NCBI GenBank assembly: GCA_024464195.1
Contig: JANHAK010000004.1
Coordinates: 1-22,364, forward strand
DNA length: 22,364 nt
Direction of reading: 5' to 3'
From: Methanomassiliicoccales archaeon
GTDB taxonomy: Archaea > Thermoplasmatota > Thermoplasmata > Methanomassiliicoccales > JACIVX01
Made by a program: the position numbers and the translations under genes. How positions within the stretch are numbered: position 1 is the stretch's first letter; every line of letters begins with the position of its first letter. The notes under the pieces were generated by a model. The model worked only from the letters and a program-made list of their open reading frames with translations, did no database searches and was not told where the DNA came from. Below are positions 1 through 6,547 of this stretch, piece by piece.

Positions 1-10
1 TTCAAGTCTT

Positions 11-18
11 TCACCTCT
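11..18 (-). promoter_or_regulatory. Ribosome binding site of the next gene (uL14 expected)
   Basis: AGAGGTGA on the minus strand overlaps the TGA stop of the uS17 gene and points out of the window. A TTG at 5-3 is spaced 5 nt from it. Archaeal operons normally carry uL14 here; only five bases of a possible coding region are present, so the product is inferred from gene order. Confidence 0.45.
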
Positions 19-340
19 TTTCAATGATAACGAACGAAACCGTCTTACTCAGCGGCCTGCACTCCATGATTCTAACTTTGTCACCCACTTTCACACCCAA
101 GCATGGAGGACAGTGAGCGGAAATCCGACTTGTTCTCTTCTCGTATCTTTCAAATTTCTTGATATAACGCAGGTAGTTTCTCTCGACTACCGCAGTCTTG
201 TCCATTTTTGTTGAAACCACGACACCATCAAGTATTTGCCCTCTGACGGAAAGTTTTCCATGGAAAGGGCAATGCACATCATCACATTTCGCCACTGGAA
301 CCTTCACATCAACTCCGATATCCCTTACTTTCCTTTCCAT
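11..340 (-). CDS. rps17: Small ribosomal subunit protein uS17 (S17P)
   Basis: Primary rRNA-binding protein of the 30S subunit, 109 aa. The OB-fold core is clear: a stretch beginning CDDVHCPFHG, then RGQILDGVVVSTKMDKTAVV and a C-terminal VGDKVRIMECRPLSKTVSFV, typical of archaeal S17, which carries an N-terminal extension and extra Cys residues (CDDVHC, HCPPC) compared with bacteria. The open frame continues upstream, but the ATG at 340 is preferred because AGGTGA lies about 6 nt before it, overlapping the end of the Rpp29 gene. It is the last complete gene of the ribosomal operon in the window. Just beyond its stop, a TTG at bases 5-3 sits 5 nt after a good ribosome binding site and may start the expected uL14, which lies outside. 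Confidence 0.96.
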   Translation of the reverse strand: MERKVRDIGVDVKVPVAKCDDVHCPFHGKLSVRGQILDGVVVSTKMDKTAVVERNYLRYIKKFERYEKRTSRISAHCPPCLGVKVGDKVRIMECRPLSKTVSFVIIEKR

Positions 341-344
341 AAGC

Positions 345-608
345 TCACCTGATCTTCTTGATTCTATCCTCTGGTCTGAATTGGATTTCATCGCCACGGA
401 TCTTAATCTTCTCATTATTAAAAGTAAACATGAACTCATTCCCAGCCTTTGGAATTATTTTCTCAACACCATTTTTTTCGATTCTGAGCGTATTTTTTGT
501 TTCATCAACAATTCTTCCTCTTAATCCGATATATCCTGGATGATTGGAAGAAATGACCTCAACCTCTAGACCGATAAATTCGCCTCTCATGAAATCCCTC
601 TTTTTCAT
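345..608 (-). CDS. rnp1: RNase P protein component 1 (Rpp29/Pop4 family)
   Basis: Protein subunit of archaeal RNase P, which trims the 5' leader of pre-tRNA; Rpp29 pairs with Rpp21. The 87 aa show the Sm-like barrel of the family: FIGLEVEVISSNHPGYIGLRG near residues 11-31, then VDETKNTLRIE and the C-terminal hallmark IRGDEIQFRPEDRIKK. Length is normal for archaea. Two starts are possible: ATG at 608, or an internal ATG at 590 preceded by AGAGGG at better spacing; both leave the domain whole. The gene starts 7 nt after the aIF1 stop, and its own TGA overlaps the ribosome binding site of uS17, so translation is probably coupled. Its position between aIF1 and uS17 is standard in euryarchaeal operons. 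Confidence 0.93.
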   Translation of the reverse strand: MKKRDFMRGEFIGLEVEVISSNHPGYIGLRGRIVDETKNTLRIEKNGVEKIIPKAGNEFMFTFNNEKIKIRGDEIQFRPEDRIKKIR

Positions 609-615
609 GTCCGAA

Positions 616-915
616 TCATCTAACCTCTGTCTTGAACCCCATCTCTTCCAGGACCTCTTTCACTTTCTTCTTGTGATCTCCTTGCAACTCGATCTTCCCA
701 TCTTTTGTAGTCCCACCAGCCGCACATTTTGTCTTCAATTTCCGAGCAAGGTCTTCGAGATCGATGTCATTAGCGTCGATGCCTTCGATAACCGTCACCG
801 TTTTCCCGTACCTTCTGCTGTCAGTGCTAATTTTAACAGTTTGCTGTTCTCTCGCGATCTCTTCACACATGCACAATTCTTTCGGCAATCCACATACCGG
901 ACATATCTCGGCCAT
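616..915 (-). CDS. sui1: Translation initiation factor aIF1 (SUI1 family)
   Basis: Archaeal counterpart of eIF1, which binds near the 30S P site and controls start-codon selection. The 99 aa open with a small Cys cluster (C5, C8, C15, C17: CPVC...CMC) followed by the SUI1 fold: RRYGKTVTVIEGID, then LARKLKTKCAAGGTTKDG and ELQGDHKKKVKEVLEEMGF. These match the conserved core containing the KxKxxxGGTxK-type motif. The ATG overlaps the stop of the uL29 gene (TAATG), so the two are translationally coupled. Placement directly after uL29 is typical of archaeal ribosomal operons. Confidence 0.95.
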   Translation of the reverse strand: MAEICPVCGLPKELCMCEEIAREQQTVKISTDSRRYGKTVTVIEGIDANDIDLEDLARKLKTKCAAGGTTKDGKIELQGDHKKKVKEVLEEMGFKTEVR

Positions 916-1115
916 TACGTTTCTTCCTCCCTTTGGACGGTAAGAATCCGGGCAATGTTCTTCCTGAGAGCTCGGATTCGACCGGGATTTGCCGGTGCTC
1001 CGCCCATCGCTGCCGTGCCTCTTTCGTGCATGAGCTCATCCTGCAATTCCTTAAGCTTCTTTAGCCGCTCTTCCTTGCTCATCTGGCGTATTTCCGAAGT
1101 TCTCAGAAGTGCCAT
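915..1115 (-). CDS. rpl29: Large ribosomal subunit protein uL29 (L29P)
   Basis: 66-aa protein that sits beside the peptide exit tunnel of the 50S subunit. It is mostly two helices: MALLRTSEIRQMSKEERLKK at the N terminus, LKELQDELMHERGTAAMGG in the middle, and the family signature NPGRIRALRKNIARILTVQRE at the end. A strong GGAGGTG binding site lies upstream and includes the TAG stop of uS3; the start ATG is 6 nt after that stop. Its own TAA overlaps the aIF1 start. Confidence 0.96.
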   Translation of the reverse strand: MALLRTSEIRQMSKEERLKKLKELQDELMHERGTAAMGGAPANPGRIRALRKNIARILTVQREEET

Positions 1116-1121
1116 CCGGTT

Positions 1122-1925
1122 CTACACCTCCTTCAATTCTTCATCATTTTTATCAATCTGTTCATTTGAAATTGAAACACCCTCATTTCCATCATTATTC
1201 TGATCATTTAGATTATTAGAGCTAGCATTATCTGAAGATTCGCCAGCTTCCGTGGCCGTTTCATCTTCCCTCTTTTCTTCACGAACAATGAGGACATCCG
1301 CGAGTTCTGGCAACTTCTCAACGGCTTTTTCTGGTGGAAGGATCTCGACCTCATCTGGCAACTTTGCCTGAGGATCCATAATCTCCACACGAACACCAAT
1401 AACACCAGGCTTGAGTTTAGCGACAGCAAAGCCAGTCTTCATAAATTTCAAACGCGGCTCACCACAAAACTTGATGTAGCCCTCCTTAAACTTCTCTGTT
1501 CTGTGTCTCTGGCCTGTTAATTTGCCAGAAATAACGACCTGACATCCCCTCGCTCCTGCATCCATGATTCGTCTCACAGTCGAGTGACCTGCCCTGCGGA
1601 AATGCCAACCTCGCTCCAGAGCAAACGCGAGTTTTTCTGCCATGATTTGAGCGTTCAGGTTTGGATTTTCAGCTTCCTGAACTTCTATTTGCGGATTGTC
1701 GAATTTGAAGCGTTCTTCGATCGCTTTCGTCAAATTCTTAATCGCTACGCCTCTTCGCCCAATGACCATACCAGGTCTCTCAGTGATCAATGTTACCCTG
1801 GTTCCCATCGGCGTCCTCTGCACCTCGACACCGCCAAATCCAGCCCTATCGACTTCTTTCATAAGGAACTCTTTCAGGAGGACTCTCCGGATATTCTCAG
1901 TCACGAATTTTCTCTCGCTTGCCAT
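1122..1925 (-). CDS. rps3: Small ribosomal subunit protein uS3 (S3P)
   Basis: 30S protein at the mRNA entry channel. The N-terminal KH type 2 domain (about residues 1-85) is visible with RPGMVIGRRG as the GxxG loop, followed by the S3 C-terminal domain with GARGCQVVISGKLTGQRHRTEKFKEG-type residues and KPGVIGVRVEIMDP. The total of 267 aa is longer than the core: from about residue 215 the protein ends in a hydrophilic tail rich in Asp, Glu, Asn and Ser. The ATG follows the uL22 stop directly (TAAATG). The start fits the usual archaeal MASERKFV-type N terminus. Confidence 0.97.
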   Translation of the reverse strand: MASERKFVTENIRRVLLKEFLMKEVDRAGFGGVEVQRTPMGTRVTLITERPGMVIGRRGVAIKNLTKAIEERFKFDNPQIEVQEAENPNLNAQIMAEKLAFALERGWHFRRAGHSTVRRIMDAGARGCQVVISGKLTGQRHRTEKFKEGYIKFCGEPRLKFMKTGFAVAKLKPGVIGVRVEIMDPQAKLPDEVEILPPEKAVEKLPELADVLIVREEKREDETATEAGESSDNASSNNLNDQNNDGNEGVSISNEQIDKNDEELKEV

Positions 1926-2372
1926 TTACTTCATCTCCTCCAATATGATTTCGATATTCGTCGTCTGCTGATTCCATTGAGTTGCCCTTCCGTACGCCCT
2001 TGGCATGTATCCTTTGATGGTTCTTCCGAGGTTTGCGGTGATCACTTTGACCCGCATGTTCTCAGGATCAAGTCCTTTGTACTCCGCGTTGTGCTTTGCG
2101 CCCTCGAGGACCTTTAGAATCTCCTTTGCCGCTTTTCGTGGATAGCGACCAGGACCGACCCCTTTCTTGTGCGAGATCCCTTTGTTGAATCGCTTCATCG
2201 AAACGGGTCGCTTGAGCTCAATAATCTCTTCCAAAATCTGCGCAGCTTCCACTGTTGTTTTTCCTCTGAGCATATTGCAAATTTCCCTGGCATGCTTAGG
2301 CGAGATTGGAAGTTCCTTCCCGATCGCCCGCGATGTAATATCTGGATCCGCTTCAGCAGTGTACCCGACCAT
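1926..2372 (-). CDS. rpl22: Large ribosomal subunit protein uL22 (L22P)
   Basis: 50S protein lining the exit tunnel. The 148 aa begin MVGYTAEADPDITSRAIGKE, a typical archaeal start, followed by PISPKHAREICNMLRGKT and the characteristic KKGVGPGRYPRKAAKEI and VKVITANLGRTIKGYMPRAYGRA blocks; the latter forms the tunnel hairpin. Length is normal for archaea. It is placed between uS19 (8 nt upstream) and uS3 (0 nt downstream). Confidence 0.97.
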   Translation of the reverse strand: MVGYTAEADPDITSRAIGKELPISPKHAREICNMLRGKTTVEAAQILEEIIELKRPVSMKRFNKGISHKKGVGPGRYPRKAAKEILKVLEGAKHNAEYKGLDPENMRVKVITANLGRTIKGYMPRAYGRATQWNQQTTNIEIILEEMK

Positions 2373-2380
2373 CTGATCAC

Positions 2381-2851
2381 CTACTTAAGTGGCAAGAACT
2401 TTGATGATCTCGTCGCGCCTACACCAGGCCCTGAGTGTTTTACCGGTTTCCTAGTCATCGCAAACTCGCCCAGATAATGACCGATCATCTCAGGCTTGAT
2501 TTCTATCTCCTTAAACTCCTTTCCATTATGCACCGCGACTTTCCTACCAACAAATTCCGGTAGAATTGGAATATCTCTACGATGCGTCCTCACCACTGGA
2601 TACTTGCCAGATTTCAATTTTTCGACAAATGTTCTCTGCTCTTCGTTAAAGCCTCTTATGAGCGTCCGTCTAACTCTTGCAGGCATGATTGAAACAACTT
2701 CATCAAAAGACATCTTGAGGAGTTCTTCAAGTGTATACCCACGGTAAGTGAACTCTTTTTTGCGTCTAGCCTGGATTGCGCCTTTCTTCTTTCTTGCCCT
2801 TCTCCGTGAGGCTTTTGTTCCCGTCAATTTCTCTTCGACCATATTGCTCAC
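2381..2851 (-). CDS. rps19: Small ribosomal subunit protein uS19 (S19P)
   Basis: 30S head protein. The 156-aa product has a basic N-terminal extension (about residues 13-35, SRRRARKKKGAIQARRKK) and the S19 core: RTHRRDIPILPEFVGRKVAV, then KPEMIGHYLGEFAMTRKPVKH and the glycine-rich end. The outermost start is GTG at 2851, which overlaps the TGA of the uL2 gene (GTGA) and follows GGAGAGG; an ATG at 2842, three codons in, is the alternative. Confidence 0.96.
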   Translation of the reverse strand: MSNMVEEKLTGTKASRRRARKKKGAIQARRKKEFTYRGYTLEELLKMSFDEVVSIMPARVRRTLIRGFNEEQRTFVEKLKSGKYPVVRTHRRDIPILPEFVGRKVAVHNGKEFKEIEIKPEMIGHYLGEFAMTRKPVKHSGPGVGATRSSKFLPLK

Positions 2852-3549
2852 TTCCTCTCCTTCTTCCTCTTCGGCGACAATCGACCGACCTTTCTACCAG
2901 GTGGAGCGTTACGACTCACAGTGCTTGGCTTCCCAACATGCTGATGGGAACCTCCACCGTGGGGATGATCAACAGGATTCATGGCAACGCCCCGAACCTT
3001 GAAGTACGCTTTACTCTTGGATCTATAGGCATGGAACTTCGCACCGGCCTTTCCAAATGGCTTTTCTTTGTGACCGCTGCCAGCCACCACACCAATCGTT
3101 GCCCGACATCTGGGATCAAAGGTCCTCATCACACCAGATGGCAGTTGAACAACGACTTTCGCACCCCTACTCACTACCATCGCGGCATTTCCAGCACTCC
3201 GGACGAATTTTCCACCATCTCCTGGCTTTGATTCGATATTATGAATAAGAGTACCTTCGGGAATACTAGCCAGTGGCATAATGTTGCCTGGCACGATCGC
3301 GCCTGAACCACCTACAAAAATTTCCTGGCCAATCTGCATACCCTCTGAGGCGATCATTCTAAAGACCTGACCTTCGAAATCGACTTCAGCAAGCGGCCCT
3401 GTGCGGCCAGGTGCATGAATAAGATCAATTATCCTCCCTACGCCCTCGTTAATTGGTGGCAATTTGATGTCACCAAGATGTCGATGACTCGGCGATCGAT
3501 ACTGAGACCCGCCACGCCCTCGTCGTTGCTGTCTGAGATTCTTTCCCAT
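2848..3549 (-). CDS. rpl2: Large ribosomal subunit protein uL2 (L2P)
   Basis: Core 50S protein next to the peptidyl transferase centre. The 233 aa start MGKNLRQQRRGRGGSQYRSP and contain the OB and SH3-like domains, with the universally conserved VAMNPVDHPHGGGSHQHVG loop near residue 190 that holds the functional His residue, and a basic tail ending PKRKKERK. Length is normal for archaea. The gene is 11 nt downstream of uL23 and overlaps the uS19 start. Confidence 0.98.
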   Translation of the reverse strand: MGKNLRQQRRGRGGSQYRSPSHRHLGDIKLPPINEGVGRIIDLIHAPGRTGPLAEVDFEGQVFRMIASEGMQIGQEIFVGGSGAIVPGNIMPLASIPEGTLIHNIESKPGDGGKFVRSAGNAAMVVSRGAKVVVQLPSGVMRTFDPRCRATIGVVAGSGHKEKPFGKAGAKFHAYRSKSKAYFKVRGVAMNPVDHPHGGGSHQHVGKPSTVSRNAPPGRKVGRLSPKRKKERK

Positions 3550-3560
3550 TTATACCCTCC

Positions 3561-3839
3561 TTAGAACACTCCAATCCTCATACCAATATCTTCAGCAGAA
3601 TAACCCTCGGCGAGCTTGATAATCGCATGTTTACCTTCCTTGCTGATTCTTGTCCAAACCTTTTCAACCTTAACTTCAAACCGCTTCTCGAACGCTTCTT
3701 TGATCTCCTGTTTCGTCGCATTCCTCAATACAATGAATTCGATCTTGTTCCCATCTTTGAAATCCTGTGTCGGCGTGCCAGTCATGTGATTCATCGACTT
3801 CTCAGTGACGTATGGATAAAGAAGAACATCCCTAACCAC
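3561..3839 (-). CDS. rpl23: Large ribosomal subunit protein uL23 (L23P)
   Basis: 50S protein at the tunnel exit and docking site for signal recognition particle. The recognisable region runs from VLLYPYVTEKSM through FIVLRNATKQEIKEAFEKRF and ends GYSAEDIGMRIGVF. The frame stays open upstream to an ATG at 3914, but those extra residues lie inside uL4 and do not look like uL23. I place the start at GTG 3839, overlapping the uL4 TAG by 8 nt and preceded by GGGAGAG, which gives 92 aa and matches the family length. Confidence 0.93.
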   Translation of the reverse strand: MVRDVLLYPYVTEKSMNHMTGTPTQDFKDGNKIEFIVLRNATKQEIKEAFEKRFEVKVEKVWTRISKEGKHAIIKLAEGYSAEDIGMRIGVF

Positions 3840-4614
3840 TCGACCACTCTCCCAGTTTGATGATTGCTGATTCTGAAAACAGAGTAAGTCGACCGGGATC
3901 ACCTCCGGGAGCAAGCACAGCTACGTTGAGGTTATTAACATCAGAAATTTCAACACCAGGAAGATTTTCTGCGCTTCGTGCCAGAGGTACATCCTTATTA
4001 GATACAACAATCAGCAAACTGCGTGGCACACGGTATTTCCTATTTCTCATCTTTCCACGACCCGCCCTGATGTTAATGCCTTCCATCGCTCGTTTAATGT
4101 CTCCGCCTACGCCAATACTCTCGAGAACCTCGAAAACCTCTCCTGTCTTCGATATCTTCTCAATATCATCCTCGACAACAACGGGAAGAGTCACACCATC
4201 AGCGAACTGATGCCCACGCTTCTTAACCCTATCTGGGTCGGCAAGAGCTGCGAGTGCCGATAATTTTGCCAATAACTTTTCTCGCTTGTTGATCTTTTTC
4301 GACCAATCGCGCTCTGCATATGGCGGGTGAGCCCTTCGACCGCCAACGGTGCCTGGAGATTGAGCGCCTCTTGCTCCCTGGCTCAATCTCTGAACTCTCG
4401 CGACACCCCGTCCCTTTCCCCATGTTGATACGGCGTGTCGCATTCCAGCTTCAGGTGACGCACCGTACGGCTGTCGCTTATTTGCCTCCATTGCCGAGAC
4501 AGCACGCCTGATGAGATCTGGCCTGAATTCAGTAGCGAAGATCTGAGGAAGATCAATCGTCTTTATGATCTCGCCTTTTAACGAATAAACATTAACCTTA
4601 CCATTATTGGCCAT
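3832..4614 (-). CDS. rpl4: Large ribosomal subunit protein uL4 (L4P/L1e)
   Basis: 50S assembly protein whose extended loop reaches the exit tunnel; in some prokaryotes it also represses its own operon. The roughly 260 aa show archaeal L4 features: VNVYSLKGE at the N terminus, the tunnel loop with KRQPYGASPEAGMRH and TWGKGRGVARVQRLSQG, then RRAHPPYAE and the Rossmann-like C-terminal half with VPRSLLIVVSNKD and LAPGGDPGRLTLFSE. The ATG at 4620 overlaps the uL3 stop (ATGA) but is too close to the AGGGGGT site; ATG 4614 has proper spacing and is preferred. Confidence 0.96.
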   Translation of the reverse strand: MANNGKVNVYSLKGEIIKTIDLPQIFATEFRPDLIRRAVSAMEANKRQPYGASPEAGMRHAVSTWGKGRGVARVQRLSQGARGAQSPGTVGGRRAHPPYAERDWSKKINKREKLLAKLSALAALADPDRVKKRGHQFADGVTLPVVVEDDIEKISKTGEVFEVLESIGVGGDIKRAMEGINIRAGRGKMRNRKYRVPRSLLIVVSNKDVPLARSAENLPGVEISDVNNLNVAVLAPGGDPGRLTLFSESAIIKLGEWSSG

Positions 4615-4616
4615 CG

Positions 4617-5618
4617 TCATACCCCCTGCTTTGATTCCAACGAGATATAAGTGAGCGTTGGAGGCTCTTTGAGTTCAATGCCAATTGGCCGTACTGGGTC
4701 CCTTAACCGTATAAGTCTCTTTGTTGGTCCAGGAACTGTGCCATGAAGAAGGATATACGGATTTGCAACTTTTCCGTAATGCAAGAAACCGCCTTTCGGC
4801 GTGATGTCAGTTCCGTTGTCCCCGATCTTGAGAACCCTTTTATTAAATTCTGTTCTCTGATGATAGCCAACTTGACCAGCCTGGGGTACGGTGGGCCTGA
4901 CATATCCAGGTCTCTTAGGTCCTAGCGTTCCAACAAGTCTCCGATGCTTGCTGTTCTTGTGCGATAGAAGTTTGATCCCCCATCGCTTGACAGCACCCTG
5001 GAATCCCTTACCCTTTGTGATTGCTGAAACGTCGACCATACCGCCTTCCTTAACAAAATCTGTGATCTTAATCTCCTTTCCCAAAAGAGACTTCGCATAC
5101 TCAAGTCTTTCCTGAATCGTTCCTCCACCAACTCTGATCTCCATAAGATCGCAAACTTTTTTAGGAACACCACTAACGAGGCGCGGCTGCGTATAAGCCA
5201 GGATTCGTACCTCGTCGACGGTAACTGCATTATACTTTTCCCAGGCTTTGTTTGAATCGTAATCTTTTGGGATTGGAAGCTTCCTTCTGAGATCCGGATC
5301 AAGTGTTGAAGCCCAAACCTCACCAACTGTTCGCAATCCGTAAGCAGTGTTCTCATACAACCTAACGGCTGCAACCTTCATCGGAGGAACCTCAATGACA
5401 GTAATAGGAACTTGCACCTCCTGGCCGGACGTGTTACTTGACGGCCTGTAATCCACAAGAAGCGCGTGTGTCATACCGGCTTTATATCCCGCGAATCCCT
5501 GAATTTTAGGACCGTTGCTAATCTCTGGCCAGGAGTCGAGTCTTGGAACTGGCCGCTTCGCTCTCTTTCTCGGCGAAAATGCCTTCGAACCTCGAATAGG
5601 ACGTCTTTTGTTTGGCAT
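4617..5618 (-). CDS. rpl3: Large ribosomal subunit protein uL3 (L3P)
   Basis: 50S protein that binds near the 3' end of 23S rRNA and helps start assembly. The 333 aa have the archaeal L3 layout: basic N terminus, FAGYKAGMTHALLVDYRP near residue 42, TKGKGFQGAVKRWGIK around 206-221, and RTEFNKRVLKIGD plus TPKGGFLHYGKVANPYILLHG toward the C terminus. The ATG has a GAGGGAGA site about 5 nt upstream. It is the first recognised ribosomal gene of the operon, 35 nt after a 52-aa small gene. Confidence 0.98.
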   Translation of the reverse strand: MPNKRRPIRGSKAFSPRKRAKRPVPRLDSWPEISNGPKIQGFAGYKAGMTHALLVDYRPSSNTSGQEVQVPITVIEVPPMKVAAVRLYENTAYGLRTVGEVWASTLDPDLRRKLPIPKDYDSNKAWEKYNAVTVDEVRILAYTQPRLVSGVPKKVCDLMEIRVGGGTIQERLEYAKSLLGKEIKITDFVKEGGMVDVSAITKGKGFQGAVKRWGIKLLSHKNSKHRRLVGTLGPKRPGYVRPTVPQAGQVGYHQRTEFNKRVLKIGDNGTDITPKGGFLHYGKVANPYILLHGTVPGPTKRLIRLRDPVRPIGIELKEPPTLTYISLESKQGV

Positions 5619-5653
5619 GATTCTCCCTCTTCCGTATTGAGAGAAACCACTCT

Positions 5654-5812
5654 CTATGCTACACTTCTGTACACGATCGCGACTATCGTACCTTCGACCG
5701 TGACACCATATTCCTCACCCAGAACAGATTTAGGGTGCGAATCAGGGATGCTTATTGCATTGCCCAAAGTGTCTGGTCGAACGTCCTTATCGCGTTCAGC
5801 GAATTCTTGCAT
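5654..5812 (-). CDS. Unrecognised 52-aa protein upstream of rpl3
   Basis: A short open frame reading MQEFAERDKDVRPDTLGNAI at its start and GVTVEGTIVAIVYRSVA at its end. I do not recognise a family. It is acidic in the first third, and its last 20 residues look like two beta strands (YGVTVEG, GTIVAIVYRS). It runs in the same direction as the ribosomal operon, ends 35 nt before uL3, and its ATG lies just after an AT-rich promoter-like stretch, so it would be the first gene on that transcript, probably with a very short leader. An in-frame stop lies about 12 codons upstream of the ATG and no other likely start lies between. Function unknown; could be a real small protein or a regulatory leader peptide. 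Confidence 0.55.
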   Translation of the reverse strand: MQEFAERDKDVRPDTLGNAISIPDSHPKSVLGEEYGVTVEGTIVAIVYRSVA

Positions 5813-5820
5813 AAAGATAT

Positions 5821-5850
5821 CTATATTTAAGCTATGCGGTTCTCTTTAAA
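5821..5850 (-). promoter_or_regulatory. Probable promoter region of the ribosomal operon
   Basis: Two AT-rich boxes on the minus strand, TTTAAAGAGA (5850-5841) and TTAAATATAG (5830-5821), precede the 52-aa small gene. The first, centred near 5846, would place initiation around 5820, giving a leader of only a few bases; the second would place it inside the small ORF. Which one is used cannot be told from sequence. Confidence 0.45.
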
Positions 5851-5867
5851 TGCCGAATTCCACCAGA

Positions 5868-5996
5868 TCACAGATCACTCATGAGCGAATCTCTGCAATT
5901 CCAGCTTATTAGATTTCTTAAATTATTCTCGCGAGGCAGGGGCTTCAACAAATTGCCATCAACAGAAACATCTGCGCGAGGAATACCATACCACAT
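5868..5996 (-). CDS. Possible 42-aa small protein, unrecognised
   Basis: Open frame starting MWYGIPRADVSVDGNLLKPL and ending RDSLMSDL. The first half reads like protein (Pro/Gly turn residues, alternating hydrophobics), the second half less so. Its ATG lies about 22 nt downstream of a clear TATA-like run (TATATTTTATTTAA), which would give a leaderless transcript. No ribosome binding site is visible. It is followed 55 nt later by the 52-aa gene on the same strand. It may be a small gene, a decayed remnant, or chance. Confidence 0.3.
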   Translation of the reverse strand: MWYGIPRADVSVDGNLLKPLPRENNLRNLISWNCRDSLMSDL

Positions 5997-6008
5997 AATA
6001 ATTTAGGT

Positions 6009-6022
6009 TAAATAAAATATAC
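6009..6022 (-). promoter_or_regulatory. TATA-like box before the 42-aa ORF
   Basis: TATATTTTATTTAA on the minus strand, centred near 6017. About 26 nt downstream falls close to the ATG at 5996. It could instead serve the whole downstream ribosomal operon as a distal promoter. Confidence 0.4.
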
Positions 6023-6102
6023 ACTAATTTATTGATAAAGCATCTTAGAATAGATCTTCGAAAAGACATGTACACTTCCGGGTGCAAGCTCATTAGTAAT
6101 GG

Positions 6103-6139
6103 TGATAACGATGATTGATATTGGGCATCATCGTTATCA
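6103..6139. repeat. Perfect 13-bp inverted repeat (hairpin)
   Basis: TGATAACGATGAT at 6103-6115 and its exact complement ATCATCGTTATCA at 6127-6139, separated by 11 nt. The right arm includes the stop codon of the DUF5611-like gene, so the hairpin would form at the 3' end of that mRNA. No U-run follows on the minus strand, so it is not a classical intrinsic terminator; a 3'-end stabiliser or protein site is equally possible. Confidence 0.7.
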
Positions 6140-6457
6140 GAGCTTTCCCTCACGCGCTTTCTTTTGGAGTCTGTTTTTCCGTTCCTTCGCGGTATATCCC
6201 GTGGCCCTCTCAAGAAATTGATTGAATCTTTTAATCGTTTCAACACCGACGGCTTCTGGAACACTCGTGTCACTTTCTGTACTGACATAAAGAGCCGATT
6301 TTCCAACAAGCTTAGCTTCGAGCCTTTTAAGTGCACCGTAGGATGTAACATATAAATCGCCTTCTCTCGTCACTGTACCAAATACTTCTTCCATAATACT
6401 CTTGAGTCCCTCGCCTTCAAGTTCCTCGTATTTTCCCTTTTTCAATTCATACTCCAA
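6137..6457 (-). CDS. DUF5611-like small archaeal protein
   Basis: 106-aa soluble protein of unknown function. It resembles from memory the DUF5611 family of euryarchaea: an N-terminal MEYELKKGKYEELEG, a middle with SIMEEVFGTVTREGDLYVTS and YGALKRLEAKLVGKSALYVS, and a C-terminal helix ending FLERATGYTAKERKNRLQKK. The pattern suggests a small alpha/beta domain with a basic tail. The start is TTG: no upstream ATG exists in frame, and GGGGTGAG sits just before it. It lies 90 nt downstream of RaSEA on the same strand and may be co-transcribed. The family name is moderately sure; the role is not known. Confidence 0.75.
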   Translation of the reverse strand: MEYELKKGKYEELEGEGLKSIMEEVFGTVTREGDLYVTSYGALKRLEAKLVGKSALYVSTESDTSVPEAVGVETIKRFNQFLERATGYTAKERKNRLQKKAREGKL

Positions 6458-6547
6458 TTACTCACCCCTTTTTCGATGTTTGCTAGGCAGAGTCTTTGTA
6501 AGGCCGATATCGACAATCACAATTTATTTCCTCTTCGGCGTTCAACA

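Noticed and set aside
544..1203. A 219-codon plus-strand open frame opposite aIF1, uL29 and the end of uS3.
   Set aside because: It lies antisense to three certain ribosomal-operon genes, has no recognisable domain and is best explained by their codon use.
1584..2117. A 177-codon plus-strand frame over uS3 and uL22.
   Set aside because: Antisense to two clear ribosomal proteins; no family resemblance.
3840..3914. Longer N terminus for uL23 starting at ATG 3914.
   Set aside because: The extra 25 residues lie inside the uL4 gene, do not resemble uL23, and the GTG at 3839 has a better binding site.
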